A stretch of DNA of 64,000 nucleotides from Streptomyces tagetis (GCF_018069565.1 NZ_JAGPNL010000005.1:62001-126000); one strand, 5' to 3'; shown: positions 43,345 to 51,789, counted from the first letter of the stretch. The notes: a model not told the origin generated them from the sequence alone. Translations and numbers: made by a program.

Positions 43345-43404
43345 CCGCTCGGCGGGACGCGGGGAAGGCGGACCTGGCCACCCTCCCCGTGTCCCGCCGA
43401 GCGG
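43345..43404 (-). terminator. Very strong hairpin between bmp1 and importer ATPase
   Basis: 21-bp arms (43345-43365 and 43384-43404) with a single G.U wobble and an 18-nt loop. Lies about 120 bp after the bmp1 stop. It should end most bmp1 transcripts or protect their 3' end, keeping lipoprotein mRNA above importer mRNA. The box-controlled promoter follows it. Confidence 0.9.
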
Positions 43405-43522
43405 ACGCGACCCCGCGCTGACACGCTGTTCGAGGTCCGGGCCGGGTCCCGGGAACGCGGCCGGAGCGACCGGCGCCCGGCCGGAGCCGGTCTGTTCCAC
43501 GGGACCCGCCCTCGCTGCTCAA

Positions 43523-44572
43523 CTAGCTGCTCTTGACCTTGATCTCGCCGTTGACGATCTTCTCCTTGGCCGCGTTCACGGCCTTCTGGAGCGCGGCGTC
43601 GTCCGCGAACTTGGGGTTGGAGACCGACAGGCCGACCTCGCCGGACTTCAGGTCGCCCTTGACGATACCGGTCTCGGGCTTGCCGTTCTCCACCGACTTC
43701 GCCAGGTTGTGGACGGCCTTGGCGACGTCCTTGGTGGCCGACGTCAGGATGAAGTCCTTGTACTTGGCGAGGGCTTCCTGCTTGTACTGGTCCGAGTCGA
43801 CGCCGATCGCCCACACCTTGTGCGTGGCGGCGGCCTCGATGACGCCCTGGCCGGAGAGGCCGGCCGCGGCGTAGACGACGTCGGCCTTCTTCTCGATCTG
43901 GCCCTCGGCGGCGGTCTTGCCCTTGTCGGGGCTGGAGAAGCCGCCCTCCTCCGCGGTCTGGGTGAGGTACTGCGAGATCACCTTGACCGAGGGGTCGGTG
44001 TCCTTGACGCCCTGCTCGTAGCCGGCCTGGAACTTGTGGATCAGCGGCACGTCCACGCCGCCCACGAAACCGACCGTCTTCGTCTTGGTGGTCTTCGCGG
44101 CGGCGACGCCGGCGAGGTAGGACGCCTCCTCCTCGTTGAAGACGAGGTCGGCGACGTTCTTCGCCTCGATCGTGGCGTCGTCCACGATGCCGAAGGTGGT
44201 GTCCGGGTACTTCTCGGCCGCGGCCTTCATGGCGGTCGCGTACGCGTAGCCGACGCCGATGACCGGGTTGTAGCCCTGCTTGGCGAGCGAGGAGAGGCGC
44301 TGCTCCTTGTCGGCGTCGGTCTCGCCCTCGGTGGGCTCGATGTCCGCCGTCTCGTAGCCGAACTCCTCCTTCGCCTGCTCCAGGCCCCTGAAGGCGGCGT
44401 CGTTGAAGGACTGGTCGCCCCGCCCGCCGACGTCGTAGGCGATGGCGAGCCCCTTGTCGCCCTTCGCATCAGACGACCCGGAGGAGGTCGAGGTGCCACC
44501 GCAGGCGGAGAGGGCGAGGGCCAGGGAGGCGGTCGCCGCGCCTGCGACCGTGATCCGGGAAATCCGGCGCAT
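43523..44572 (-). CDS. Bmp/PnrA-family nucleoside-binding lipoprotein 1
   Basis: 349 residues. Lipoprotein signal RRISRITVAGAATASLALALSACG, lipobox LSAC. The mature Bmp domain carries IAYDVGGRGDQSFNDAAFRGL, GFVGGVDVPLIHKFQAGYEQG, ADVVYAAAGLSGQGVIEAA and GVDSDQYKQEAL, as in purine nucleoside receptor PnrA. It delivers nucleosides to the importer encoded next. Start ATG 44572 with ACAGGAGC. Close paralogue of the product of 44971-46023. A variant nucleoside box lies 64 bp upstream of the start. Ends in TAG. Confidence 0.94.
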   Translation of the reverse strand: MRRISRITVAGAATASLALALSACGGTSTSSGSSDAKGDKGLAIAYDVGGRGDQSFNDAAFRGLEQAKEEFGYETADIEPTEGETDADKEQRLSSLAKQGYNPVIGVGYAYATAMKAAAEKYPDTTFGIVDDATIEAKNVADLVFNEEEASYLAGVAAAKTTKTKTVGFVGGVDVPLIHKFQAGYEQGVKDTDPSVKVISQYLTQTAEEGGFSSPDKGKTAAEGQIEKKADVVYAAAGLSGQGVIEAAATHKVWAIGVDSDQYKQEALAKYKDFILTSATKDVAKAVHNLAKSVENGKPETGIVKGDLKSGEVGLSVSNPKFADDAALQKAVNAAKEKIVNGEIKVKSS

Positions 44573-44635
44573 GTGTGGTGCTCCTGTCGTACAAGCGCCG
44601 GACGGTTCGGCTTCGGCGCTGGCTTCGCCGCAGAT

Positions 44636-44647
44636 TAACGCGCGTAG
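44636..44647. promoter_or_regulatory. Variant nucleoside box upstream of bmp1
   Basis: Minus strand reads CTACGCGCGTTA; one half matches the perfect box exactly and the outer two bases of the other half differ. It runs into a -10-like TAATCT. Same sequence as the bmp2 copy. Confidence 0.7.
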
Positions 44648-44906
44648 ACCTGCCTGAAAACCCCTTCTGTCCACCTTGTTATCCGCCCGTGAGCAAGAGG
44701 CCGCACAGGCGAGCGCCACGGGGGCCCGCGGGCGGACCGCCGGGTGCCCGCCGGGGACCCCCGGGGGCTCGCCGGGTGCTCGCCGGGTGCGAACGGGGGG
44801 TGGCGGAGGGTGACCCGGAAGGGGGTTTCGGGCCGGGCCCGTGACGGGGAGTCGCCTGCCGGGGACACCACGGTACGGATACGGCCCCCGGGCCCCCGGA
44901 CGCGGC

Positions 44907-44939
44907 GGAGCGGACGGCCACCCGATGGCCGTCCGCTCC
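44907..44939 (-). terminator. Terminator of bmp2, 13-bp stem
   Basis: Perfect GGAGCGGACGGCC / GGCCGTCCGCTCC stem with a 7-nt loop, 31 bp after the bmp2 stop. Confidence 0.85.
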
Positions 44940-44970
44940 GGTGCGCCGCCGGTCGCCGGTGTGTCGAGGA

Positions 44971-46023
44971 TTACTCGCTGCGGACCTTGATGGTGCCGGC
45001 GACGATGCCCTCCTTGGCCTTGGCCACGGCGTCCTGGGCACCCGCGATCTGGGCGAACTTCGGGTTGGAGTCGGACAGGCCCACGCCGTCGGACTTCAGG
45101 TCGAAGGTCCGCACACCGCTCAGGGGCTTGCCGTCCTGGACCGATTCGGCGAGCGCGTAGACCGCGCCGTCGATGTCCTTGGTGGCGGAGGTGAGGATGT
45201 GGTCCTTGTACGCGGCGAGGGCTTCCTGCTTGTACTGGTCGGAGTCGACGCCGATCGCCCAGACCCCGGCCTTCGCGGCGGCCTCGATGACACCCTGGCC
45301 GGAGAGTCCGGCCGCCTGGTACACGACGTCGGCCTTCTTCTCGATCTGGCCCTCGGCGGCGGCGCGGCCCTTGTCCGGGCTGGAGAAGCCGCCCTCCTCC
45401 GCGGTCTGGGTCAGGTACTGCGAGATCACCTTGACCTTCGGGTCGGTGTCCTTCACGCCCTGCTCGAAACCGGCCTGGAACTTGTGGATCAGCGGCACGT
45501 CCACACCGCCCACGAAACCGACCGTCTTCGTCTTGGTGGCCTTGGCGGCGGCGACACCCGCGAGGTAGGACGCCTCGTGCTCGGCGAAGACGAGGGAGGC
45601 GACGTTCTCGCCCTCGACGACGGAGTCGACGATGCCGAAGGTGGTGTCGGGGTACTTCGCGGCGACCGCCTCCATCGCCGGTCCGTAGGCGAAGCCGACG
45701 CCGATGACCGGGTTGTAGCCCTGCTTGGCCAGCGAGGCGAGCCGCTGCTCCTTGTCGGCGTCCGTCTCGCCCTCGGTGGGCTCGATGTCGGCGCTCTTGT
45801 AGCCGTACTTCTTCTCGGCCCTCTGGAGGCCGGCGTACGCGGCGTCGTTGAAGGACTGGTCGCCCTTGCCGCCGATGTCGTACGCGATGGCGAGGCCCTT
45901 GGCCTCCTTGCCGTCGCCGCCCCCGCTGTCGCTGCCGGTGCTGGTGCCGCCGCAGGCGGTGGCGGCGAGCGCGAGCGAGGCGACCCCCACCGCGACCCGG
46001 GCCAGTCTCGATATCCGACGCAT
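44971..46023 (-). CDS. Bmp/PnrA-family nucleoside-binding lipoprotein 2
   Basis: 350 residues. Lipobox ATAC after RRISRLARVAVGVASLALA. Same Bmp motifs as its neighbour: IAYDIGGKGDQSFNDAAYAGL, ADIEPTEGETDADKEQRLASL, DVPLIHKFQAGFEQG, GLSGQGVIEAAAKAGVWAIGVDSD. The two are alike along the whole length and share long identical runs, so a tandem duplication; differences cluster at 115-145 and 285-330. Own promoter with variant box and own terminator, hence separately transcribed. May widen the range of nucleosides bound. Confidence 0.94.
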   Translation of the reverse strand: MRRISRLARVAVGVASLALAATACGGTSTGSDSGGGDGKEAKGLAIAYDIGGKGDQSFNDAAYAGLQRAEKKYGYKSADIEPTEGETDADKEQRLASLAKQGYNPVIGVGFAYGPAMEAVAAKYPDTTFGIVDSVVEGENVASLVFAEHEASYLAGVAAAKATKTKTVGFVGGVDVPLIHKFQAGFEQGVKDTDPKVKVISQYLTQTAEEGGFSSPDKGRAAAEGQIEKKADVVYQAAGLSGQGVIEAAAKAGVWAIGVDSDQYKQEALAAYKDHILTSATKDIDGAVYALAESVQDGKPLSGVRTFDLKSDGVGLSDSNPKFAQIAGAQDAVAKAKEGIVAGTIKVRSE

Positions 46024-46077
46024 CTGAAGCTCCCCATTCTCCAAAGCCCCGCAGCGGGCGCTCGGTTCGGCGCACAT

Positions 46078-46089
46078 TAACGCGCGTAG
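46078..46089. promoter_or_regulatory. Variant nucleoside box upstream of bmp2
   Basis: Minus strand CTACGCGCGTTA followed by ATGTG, overlapping a -10-like TAATGT. It is 55 bp upstream of the start codon. Confidence 0.7.
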
Positions 46090-46195
46090 AAACTCCTGGG
46101 AACGGGATCGAGGGGGGCCGTTACCCATTCGTGCCGCTGCCCCGCCGGGCCACGGGGCGGTGACGGGGCGGGGCGGATGGGGTCCCGGGGTTCCA

Positions 46196-46290
46196 AGGGG
46201 CCGGGGCCGGGCCCGAGCCGGAGCCGGGCCCGAGCCGGAGCCGGGCCCGAGCCCGAGCCCGAGTCGGAGCCGGGGCCCGAGCCGGGGCCG
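46196..46290. repeat. GAGCCGGAGCCGGGCCC tandem repeats
   Basis: About six units of a 12- to 18-bp GC-only repeat just after the M20 amidohydrolase stop and before the bmp2 promoter. No gene-like frame. Confidence 0.8.
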
Positions 46291-46297
46291 CGCGGCG

Positions 46298-47536
46298 TCA
46301 GCAGCCCGGGTCGAGGAAGGCCGCCGCCGTGAACATCTCCACGCCGACGTCGATCGCGTGCTCGTCGGCGTCGAAGTCGCCCTGGTGCAGGTCCCGTACG
46401 GTCCGCTCGCCGGGCGGGCGGACGCCGAGCCGGGCCATGGCGCCGGGCACGTGCTCCAGGTACCAGGAGAAGTCCTCGCCGCCGAGGGACTGCTCGGTGA
46501 TCTCCACCGAGTCCGGTCCGCGCCGGGCGGCCATGGCCGTGCGCAGCAGTTCGGTGCTGACCGGCTCGTTGACGACCGGCGGCACGCCCCGTACGTAGGT
46601 GATCTGGGACTTCGCCCGGTACAGATTGGCGATCTCGTCGATGGCCGCGACCACGACATCGGGCGCCTGCCGCCAGGTGTCGAGGTCGAGGCACCGCACG
46701 GTCCCGGCCAGCTCGGCGTGTTGCGGGATGACGTTCGGCGCGTGCCCGGACTCGATCCGGCCCCAGGTCAGGGCGAGTCCGCCCCGGCTGTCGACCCGCC
46801 GGGAGACCAGCGCGGGCGCGTCGGTGACGACGCGGGCGGCGGCGGTGACGAGGTCGGTGGTGAGGTGCGGGCGGGCGGTGTGGCCGCCGGGGCCGTCGAG
46901 GGTGATCTCCAGCCGGTCGCAGGCGGAGGTGATGGGGCCCTGGCGCAGCCCGATCCGGCCGGCGTCGACCCGGGGGTCGCAGTGCACGGCGAGGATGCGG
47001 TGCACGCCATCGAGGACGTCGTCGGCGAGGGCGTCGCCGGCCCCGCCGGGCAGCACCTCCTCGGCCGGCTGGAAGATCAGCCGCACCGGGCGGGGCAGCA
47101 CGCCGCGGCGGTGCAGGTCGGCGAGGACGATCCCGGCGCCCAGGACGACGGTGGTGTGCACGTCGTGGCCGCAGGCGTGCGCGCGGTCGGGCACGGTCGA
47201 GCGGTACGGGCAGTCGTGCTTGGTGTCCGGGATGGGCAGGGCGTCGATGTCCGCCCGCAGGGCGAGGACGCCGGCCCCGTCGAATCCGGGGTCGCCGACC
47301 CCGATGTCGCAGACGAGTCCGGTGCCCACGGTGAGGACGCGCGGTCGCAGTCCGGCCTGCTTCAGCCGCTCCTTGATCGCCGCGGTGGTGCGGAACTCCT
47401 GGTTGCCCAGCTCGGGGTGGCGGTGGAGGTCACGGCGGAAGGCCACGAGTTCGGCGCGCAGCGTCTCGGGAAGCGTGCCGGGGAGCACGTCGTCGGGCGG
47501 TGCGGCCTCGCGTTCGGCCTCGGACTCTGGGGACAT
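46298..47536 (-). CDS. M20-family amidohydrolase / metallopeptidase
   Basis: 412 residues. Metal ligands and catalytic residues: LALRADIDALPIPD, HACGHDVHTTVVLGAG, FQPAEEVLPGGA with catalytic Glu, VHCDP, and near the C-terminus SLGGEDFSWYLEHVPG. Opening AFRRDLHRHPELGNQE is typical of the amidohydrolase (AmhX/HipO) branch, which removes acyl groups from amino acids or related amides. Start ATG 47536 is preferred over GTG 47548 because GAGGGTG precedes it. Role with the flanking importer or the glycopolymer genes is not clear; N-acyl removal is a possibility. Confidence 0.9.
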   Translation of the reverse strand: MSPESEAEREAAPPDDVLPGTLPETLRAELVAFRRDLHRHPELGNQEFRTTAAIKERLKQAGLRPRVLTVGTGLVCDIGVGDPGFDGAGVLALRADIDALPIPDTKHDCPYRSTVPDRAHACGHDVHTTVVLGAGIVLADLHRRGVLPRPVRLIFQPAEEVLPGGAGDALADDVLDGVHRILAVHCDPRVDAGRIGLRQGPITSACDRLEITLDGPGGHTARPHLTTDLVTAAARVVTDAPALVSRRVDSRGGLALTWGRIESGHAPNVIPQHAELAGTVRCLDLDTWRQAPDVVVAAIDEIANLYRAKSQITYVRGVPPVVNEPVSTELLRTAMAARRGPDSVEITEQSLGGEDFSWYLEHVPGAMARLGVRPPGERTVRDLHQGDFDADEHAIDVGVEMFTAAAFLDPGC

Positions 47537-47991
47537 GAGCTGCTTCACCCTCTGAAGGGTAGGACGCCCAAGCCCCGGTTCGACCCACGATCAAGAAAAA
47601 TTCAGCCCGTCAGGGGAAGAAATCTGGCCGCCCTACGCATACCTGTCGTCTCTGTTGGGTACACTCGCCGACTTTTTCGGTCGAGCGGGTCAGGGAGATC
47701 CACCGGGAGCGCCTCGGGGGCGGCTTCCGGCACCCGTCTTCTCCTCACGGATACCACGCCTCACGGGGACCACGCGCGTTGAGGGGGGCGGGGCTGGGGG
47801 CGACCTGGGGGGGGGATGGCTGGGGGCGGCTGGGGGGGTGGCTGAGGGGCGGCTGGGTGCGGGGCTGGTGTTGGGAGCCGGGGGCGGGGCCGGGGTGCGA
47901 CCGGCGGCCCCGGTGGCCGTGGTGGGCCCGGTGGCCGTGGTGAGCCCGGTGGCCGTGGTGAGCCCGGTGGCCGCGCGACGGTGGTGGGCGG
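47537..47991. repeat. 455-bp gap with G-rich and GTGGCCGTGGTGAGCCCG repeats
   Basis: The first 140 bp are relatively AT-rich (GAAAAATTC, GGGTACACT, CTTTTTCGG) and should hold the M20 promoter. From about 47785 there are long G runs (nine and seven in a row) that could form quadruplexes, then three copies of an 18-bp unit GTGGCCGTGGTGAGCCCG at about 47918-47975. No supported gene. Confidence 0.6.
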
Positions 47992-49044
47992 TCAGGCGGG
48001 CAGGCGGTGGGCGCCGCGGGCCGAGCCGGTGACGCCGGACAGGAAGCCCCGGGCGCGGGGAGAGGCGTTCCGGGTGAGCCAGGCGGGGTCGATGTCGCAG
48101 ACGGCGACCCGGACCTCGGTGCCGGCCAGGGCGAGCGGCAGGGTGTGCAGGACCGTGGAGGGAAAACTGAGGACGGTACGGCCGATCGGGCCGCGCCGGG
48201 CGATCAGTTCCAGGGGGAGATCGGGGCGGACGATCTCCAGGCCGGTCTCCACCGCGAGCCGGTGCAGCTTCTCGGCGCTCTCGCGGCGGTGGGCGAAGTA
48301 ACGGCTCGCCCCGTGGGCGCGGGCCAGGCCCCGGACGGCGTCCACATAGCGGTCGCCGTCGACGACGCCGGTCTCCACCAGGGAGGTGCCGACCAGGTCG
48401 GCGCCCTTGCCGATACGGGGCGGGCCGAAGCGGGCCCGGGTCCACGCGAAGTCGTTGGCGACGACCTCGACGCCCTCGGGGGTGACCTCGAAGGGCATCG
48501 CCGAGAAGACCTCGGCGCGGCGGCCCCCGCCCGGGGCGAGCCGCCGCCGGGCGATGCCGGAGACGGGGGCGAAGAGCAGGTCGCGGGGGCCGGGCCGGCG
48601 GCCCCGGCGGTGCCAGCGCACCAGGCGTTCGCCGCGCGCGAGCTGGGTGACGAACTCCATGGTGGCGGTGCCGTCGTCGACGACGACCAGATCGCGGGCG
48701 CGGGTGAGGGTGAGCAGGAGCTGTACGTAGCGGGAGAAGGGGTCGCCCAGGACGACCCGGTCGGCGCGGCGCAGGGCGCCGGTGAGCCCGCCGACGGTAC
48801 GGAAGGGGGCCGCGGCGCCGCCGCGCGCCTCCTCCCAGCGGACCTCGTGGCCCTCCCGCCGGGCCAGTTCGGCCATGCGGCGCAACTGGCCGCGGGTCAT
48901 CGGGTCCACGGGCGACAGGACGACGAGGGTGAGCTCCGCGCCGGGCGCGCGGGTGTGCGCCCACTCCAGCACGTTGAGTAGCTGTACCGGACTCTCGACG
49001 AAGGCGAGGGTCGGGGGGCCGGGGTTCCCGGCGCGGGGGCTCAT
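47992..49044 (-). CDS. Sialyltransferase-like glycosyltransferase (polysialyltransferase fold)
   Basis: 350 residues. N-terminal FVESPVQLLNVLEWAH, then VVLGDPFSRYVQLLL, an acidic-Gly motif VVVDDGTATMEF and the C-terminal YFAHRRESAEKLHRLAV, RPDLPLELIARRG and SFPSTVLHTLPLAL, the order seen in GT52/polysialyltransferase GT-B enzymes using CMP-nonulosonates. It directly precedes in transcription order no further gene and follows neuB by 37 bp, so it likely transfers or polymerises the nonulosonate made by NeuB/NeuA. No membrane segments. ATG 49044 with GGGACGG upstream. Sugar identity inferred from context. Confidence 0.78.
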   Translation of the reverse strand: MSPRAGNPGPPTLAFVESPVQLLNVLEWAHTRAPGAELTLVVLSPVDPMTRGQLRRMAELARREGHEVRWEEARGGAAAPFRTVGGLTGALRRADRVVLGDPFSRYVQLLLTLTRARDLVVVDDGTATMEFVTQLARGERLVRWHRRGRRPGPRDLLFAPVSGIARRRLAPGGGRRAEVFSAMPFEVTPEGVEVVANDFAWTRARFGPPRIGKGADLVGTSLVETGVVDGDRYVDAVRGLARAHGASRYFAHRRESAEKLHRLAVETGLEIVRPDLPLELIARRGPIGRTVLSFPSTVLHTLPLALAGTEVRVAVCDIDPAWLTRNASPRARGFLSGVTGSARGAHRLPA

Positions 49045-49081
49045 CGGCGTAGGACCGTCCCGTGGTGGTGGGGTGGGGGTG

Positions 49082-50020
49082 TCAGACGGTGACCGGCTCG
49101 CCCGCCGCCGCGGCGATCTCCGCCTCGGTGACGACGCCGGGGACGCGGCGCAGCTTCTTCATGGGGGCGAGTTCGGAGTCGTAGACCTTCTTGACGCCGT
49201 CGCCGAGGGACGCCTCGATGGTGCGGATGTCGCGGACCAGGCGGGTCAGGCCCTGCGGTTCGACGGAGGCGGCCTGGTCGGAGCCCCACATGGCGCGGTC
49301 GAGGGTGATGTGGCGCTCGACGAAGGCGGCGCCGAGGGCGACGGCCGCGAGGGTGGTCTGCAGGCCGGTCTCGTGGCCGGAGTAGCCGATGGGGACGTTC
49401 GGGTACTCCTGGCGCAGGGTGTCGATGACCCGCAGGTTCAGCTCCTCGGCCCTGGCCGGGTAGGTCGAGGTGGCGTGGCAGAGCAGGATGTTCTCCGAGC
49501 CGAGGACCTCGACGGCGTGGCGGATCTGCCGGGGGGTCGACATGCCGGTGGACAGGATGATCGTGCGGCCGGTCGCGCGCAGCGTCCGCAGCAGTTCGTC
49601 GTCGGTGAGGGAGGCGGAGGCGACCTTGTGGGCGGGGAGGTCGAACTTCTCCAGGAAGGCGACGGCCTCGGTGTCCCACGGGGAAGCGAACCAGTCGATC
49701 CCCTTCTCCTCGCAGTACGCGTCGATCCGGCGGTACTCGTCCTCGCCGAACTCGACCCGGTGGCGGTAGTCGATGTACGTCATGCGGCCCCAGGGCGTGT
49801 CGCGCTCGATGTCCCACTGGTCGCGCGGGGTGCAGATCTCCGGTGTGCGCTTCTGGAACTTGACCGCGTCGCAGCCGGCCTCGGCCGCCGCGTCGATCAG
49901 CCTGAAGGCGTTCTCGATGTCGCCGTTGTGGTTGATGCCGATCTCGCCGGTGACGTACACGGGGCGGCCGGGGCCGGCCTCGCGGGAGCCGAGGGTGCGA
50001 ATGCGGGGGTCGGTGCTCAT
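49082..50020 (-). CDS. neuB: N-acetylneuraminate/Kdn-type synthase (NeuB)
   Basis: 312 residues. Condenses phosphoenolpyruvate with a hexose (ManNAc or mannose, perhaps its 6-phosphate). TIM-barrel motifs: VTGEIGINHNGD, AVKFQKR, SPWDTEAV, VASASLTDDELL, ILSTGMSTP, CHATSTYPA, IGYSGHETG and VERHITLDRAMWGSDQAASVEP. The usual C-terminal SAF (antifreeze-like) domain of about 60 residues is lacking; the chain ends at GEPVTV. AAGGACAG precedes the ATG. Neighbour neuA carries a fused phosphatase, which fits a 9-phosphate product such as Kdn-9-phosphate, the sugar of streptomycete teichulosonic acids. Confidence 0.93.
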   Translation of the reverse strand: MSTDPRIRTLGSREAGPGRPVYVTGEIGINHNGDIENAFRLIDAAAEAGCDAVKFQKRTPEICTPRDQWDIERDTPWGRMTYIDYRHRVEFGEDEYRRIDAYCEEKGIDWFASPWDTEAVAFLEKFDLPAHKVASASLTDDELLRTLRATGRTIILSTGMSTPRQIRHAVEVLGSENILLCHATSTYPARAEELNLRVIDTLRQEYPNVPIGYSGHETGLQTTLAAVALGAAFVERHITLDRAMWGSDQAASVEPQGLTRLVRDIRTIEASLGDGVKKVYDSELAPMKKLRRVPGVVTEAEIAAAAGEPVTV

Positions 50021-50043
50021 GGCTGTCCTTCGTGGTGCGGGGC

Positions 50044-51789
50044 TCACGGGGTGAGCGGGGTGGTGGAACCGGGGCCGGCGGGGCCGGGGGTGGGTGTGTT
50101 GGAGGTGGTGGGTGTGTCGGGGGTGGTGGGCGTGTCGGGCGTGTGCGGGGGGTCGGTGGGGCCGGGCGTGTCGCGGCGCGGTGTGTCGGGCGTGTGCGGG
50201 GCGGGGGTCGGCCCGGGTGTGTCGGGCGCGGCGGGTGTGTCGGCCGAGTGCGGCGCGGTGGCCCGTCCGGGCGTGTCGAGCGCGCCCGTGTCGGACGACT
50301 GCACCCCGCCCGCCCGTCCGGGCGAGTCCAGCCCAACCGCCACGACGGTCGCGCCCGACGTGTCTGCCGTCTGCGCCGTCGTGGGACCTCCGCGCGTGTC
50401 GAGCCCGCCCGTGTCGGACGACTGCACCCCGGCGACCCCACCGCGCGAGTCCAGCCCACCCGTGCCGGACAACTGCACCCCGGCGACCCCACCGGGCGTG
50501 TCCAGCCCGCCCGCCACGACGCCCGCGCCCGACGTGTCGGCCATGTGTCCCGTCGTGGCCCGGACGGGCGTGTCGAGGGTGGGGCCGAGGAGCCAGCCGG
50601 CGATCTCGCGGATGGCGCCGGAGCCGCCGGGGACGGTGGTGACGGCGCGGGCGGCGCAGCGCACCACCTCGTGGGCGTCGGCCACGGCGACCGGCCAGCC
50701 GACGAGGGAGAAGCAGGGCAGGTCGTTGACGTCGTTGCCGGCGTAGAGCACGCGCTCGGGGGCGATGCCCCGCTCCTCGCACCACTGCTTGAGGGCGACG
50801 TCCTTGCGCTCGATGCCGTGCAGCACGGGGATGCCGAGCTTGCGGGCGCGGGCGGCGACGACCGGGTTCACCTCGGTGGAGAGGATGAGCAGCGCGAGCC
50901 CCGCGCGGCGCAGGGCCGCGATGCCGAGCCCGTCGCCGCGGTGGACGCGGACCACCTCCCGGCCGTCGGAGTCGATCAGCACCCGGTCGTCGGTCTGGGT
51001 GCCGTCGAAGTCGAGGACGACCGCGTCCACGTCGGCGGCGGTCGGCAGCGCGCCGTAGACGGCCGCGTCCAGCAGGGGCGCCAGGGCGCGGGCGCGGGCC
51101 AGTTCGTGCGGGTCGTCGACCTCCAGCACGCGGGCCGGGTCGGTGCGCACGAGGTCGGTGCGGCCGAAGAAGCGGTGCCCGTGGGCGCGGAAGCCGGGGA
51201 CGGCCATGGCATAGGCGGCGCCGGTCTCCAGCAGGTCCTGGGGGCGGTCCTGGCGGCGGGGCCGGTGGGCCTTGTCGTGGTTGACGCCGTGGCCGCCCCG
51301 GGGGTCGCCGGCGAGGTGCAGGGGCGCGTCCCCGTCCCGCCAGACGAAGCCGTGGAAGGGGGCCACGGTCACCGCCGTGTCCGCGCCGTCCCGGACGACC
51401 GCGCCGGCCACGCCGTCGAGGTCGGCGCGGGAGAGGAACGGGCTGGTGCACTGCACGAGCAGCACCACGTCGACGGGCGTGCCGTGGCGGGCCTCGTGGG
51501 CGTCCAGGGCGTGCAGCACGGCGGCCTCGGAGGTGGCCGTGTCCCCGGAGAGCGCGGCGGGCCGGCGGACCACCTCGGCGCCCGCCTCGCGGGCGACGGC
51601 GGCGATCGCGTCGTCGTCGGTGGAGACCACGACGTCCGTGACCAGCCCCGCGTCCCGGCACGCGCGTACCGCGCGGACCACGAGGGGTACGCCGCCGACG
51701 GGGGCGAGGTTCTTCGCGGGCACGCCCTTGGAGCCGCCCCGGGCGGGGATCACGGCGAGGACGCGGCGCACCGCGTGCGGGTGGGTCAT
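50044..51789 (-). CDS. neuA: CMP-nonulosonate synthetase fused to HAD phosphatase, with repeat tail
   Basis: 581 residues in three parts. 1-235: cytidylyltransferase (VLAVIPARGGSKGVPAKNLAPVGG with the nucleotide loop, LLVQCTSPF, FFGRTDLVRTDPARVLEVDDPHEL). 240-400: KdsC-like HAD phosphatase (VVLDFDGTQTDDRV with nucleophile Asp, LLILSTE, VALKQWCEERG, YAGNDVNDLPCFSLVGWPVAVADAH). 405-581: low-complexity tail of 17-residue GGLDTPGGVAGVQSSDT-like units, then DTPTTPDTP. The fusion should remove the 9-phosphate and activate the sugar as CMP ester. AGGAG before ATG 51789. The tail has no family counterpart and looks like repeat expansion. Confidence 0.9.
   Translation of the reverse strand: MTHPHAVRRVLAVIPARGGSKGVPAKNLAPVGGVPLVVRAVRACRDAGLVTDVVVSTDDDAIAAVAREAGAEVVRRPAALSGDTATSEAAVLHALDAHEARHGTPVDVVLLVQCTSPFLSRADLDGVAGAVVRDGADTAVTVAPFHGFVWRDGDAPLHLAGDPRGGHGVNHDKAHRPRRQDRPQDLLETGAAYAMAVPGFRAHGHRFFGRTDLVRTDPARVLEVDDPHELARARALAPLLDAAVYGALPTAADVDAVVLDFDGTQTDDRVLIDSDGREVVRVHRGDGLGIAALRRAGLALLILSTEVNPVVAARARKLGIPVLHGIERKDVALKQWCEERGIAPERVLYAGNDVNDLPCFSLVGWPVAVADAHEVVRCAARAVTTVPGGSGAIREIAGWLLGPTLDTPVRATTGHMADTSGAGVVAGGLDTPGGVAGVQLSGTGGLDSRGGVAGVQSSDTGGLDTRGGPTTAQTADTSGATVVAVGLDSPGRAGGVQSSDTGALDTPGRATAPHSADTPAAPDTPGPTPAPHTPDTPRRDTPGPTDPPHTPDTPTTPDTPTTSNTPTPGPAGPGSTTPLTP
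50090..50570. repeat. GTGTCGGGCGTG-type repeats within neuA tail
   Basis: About 480 bp of in-frame repeats: five units of about 51 bp (50275-50530) and shorter GTGTCGGGCGTG/GTGGTGGGTGTG words (50090-50270). The same GACACGCC words fill intergenic gaps at 27.6-28.2 kb and 60.95-61.04 kb and an insert in the transferase at 54323. Confidence 0.8.

Larger units (their letters stand above)
44573..44970. other. 398-bp gap between the two bmp genes
   Basis: Contains the bmp1 promoter and box (44636-44647), then 44690-44850 rich in short CGCCGGGTGC and GCCGGGG repeats, and the terminator hairpin of bmp2 (44907-44939). No gene. Confidence 0.6.

Noticed and set aside
47655..48032. Possible 125-codon plus-strand gene
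   Set aside because: Low-complexity Gly/Val product across G-runs and 18-bp repeats, no ribosome-binding site, overlaps the sialyltransferase-like gene.
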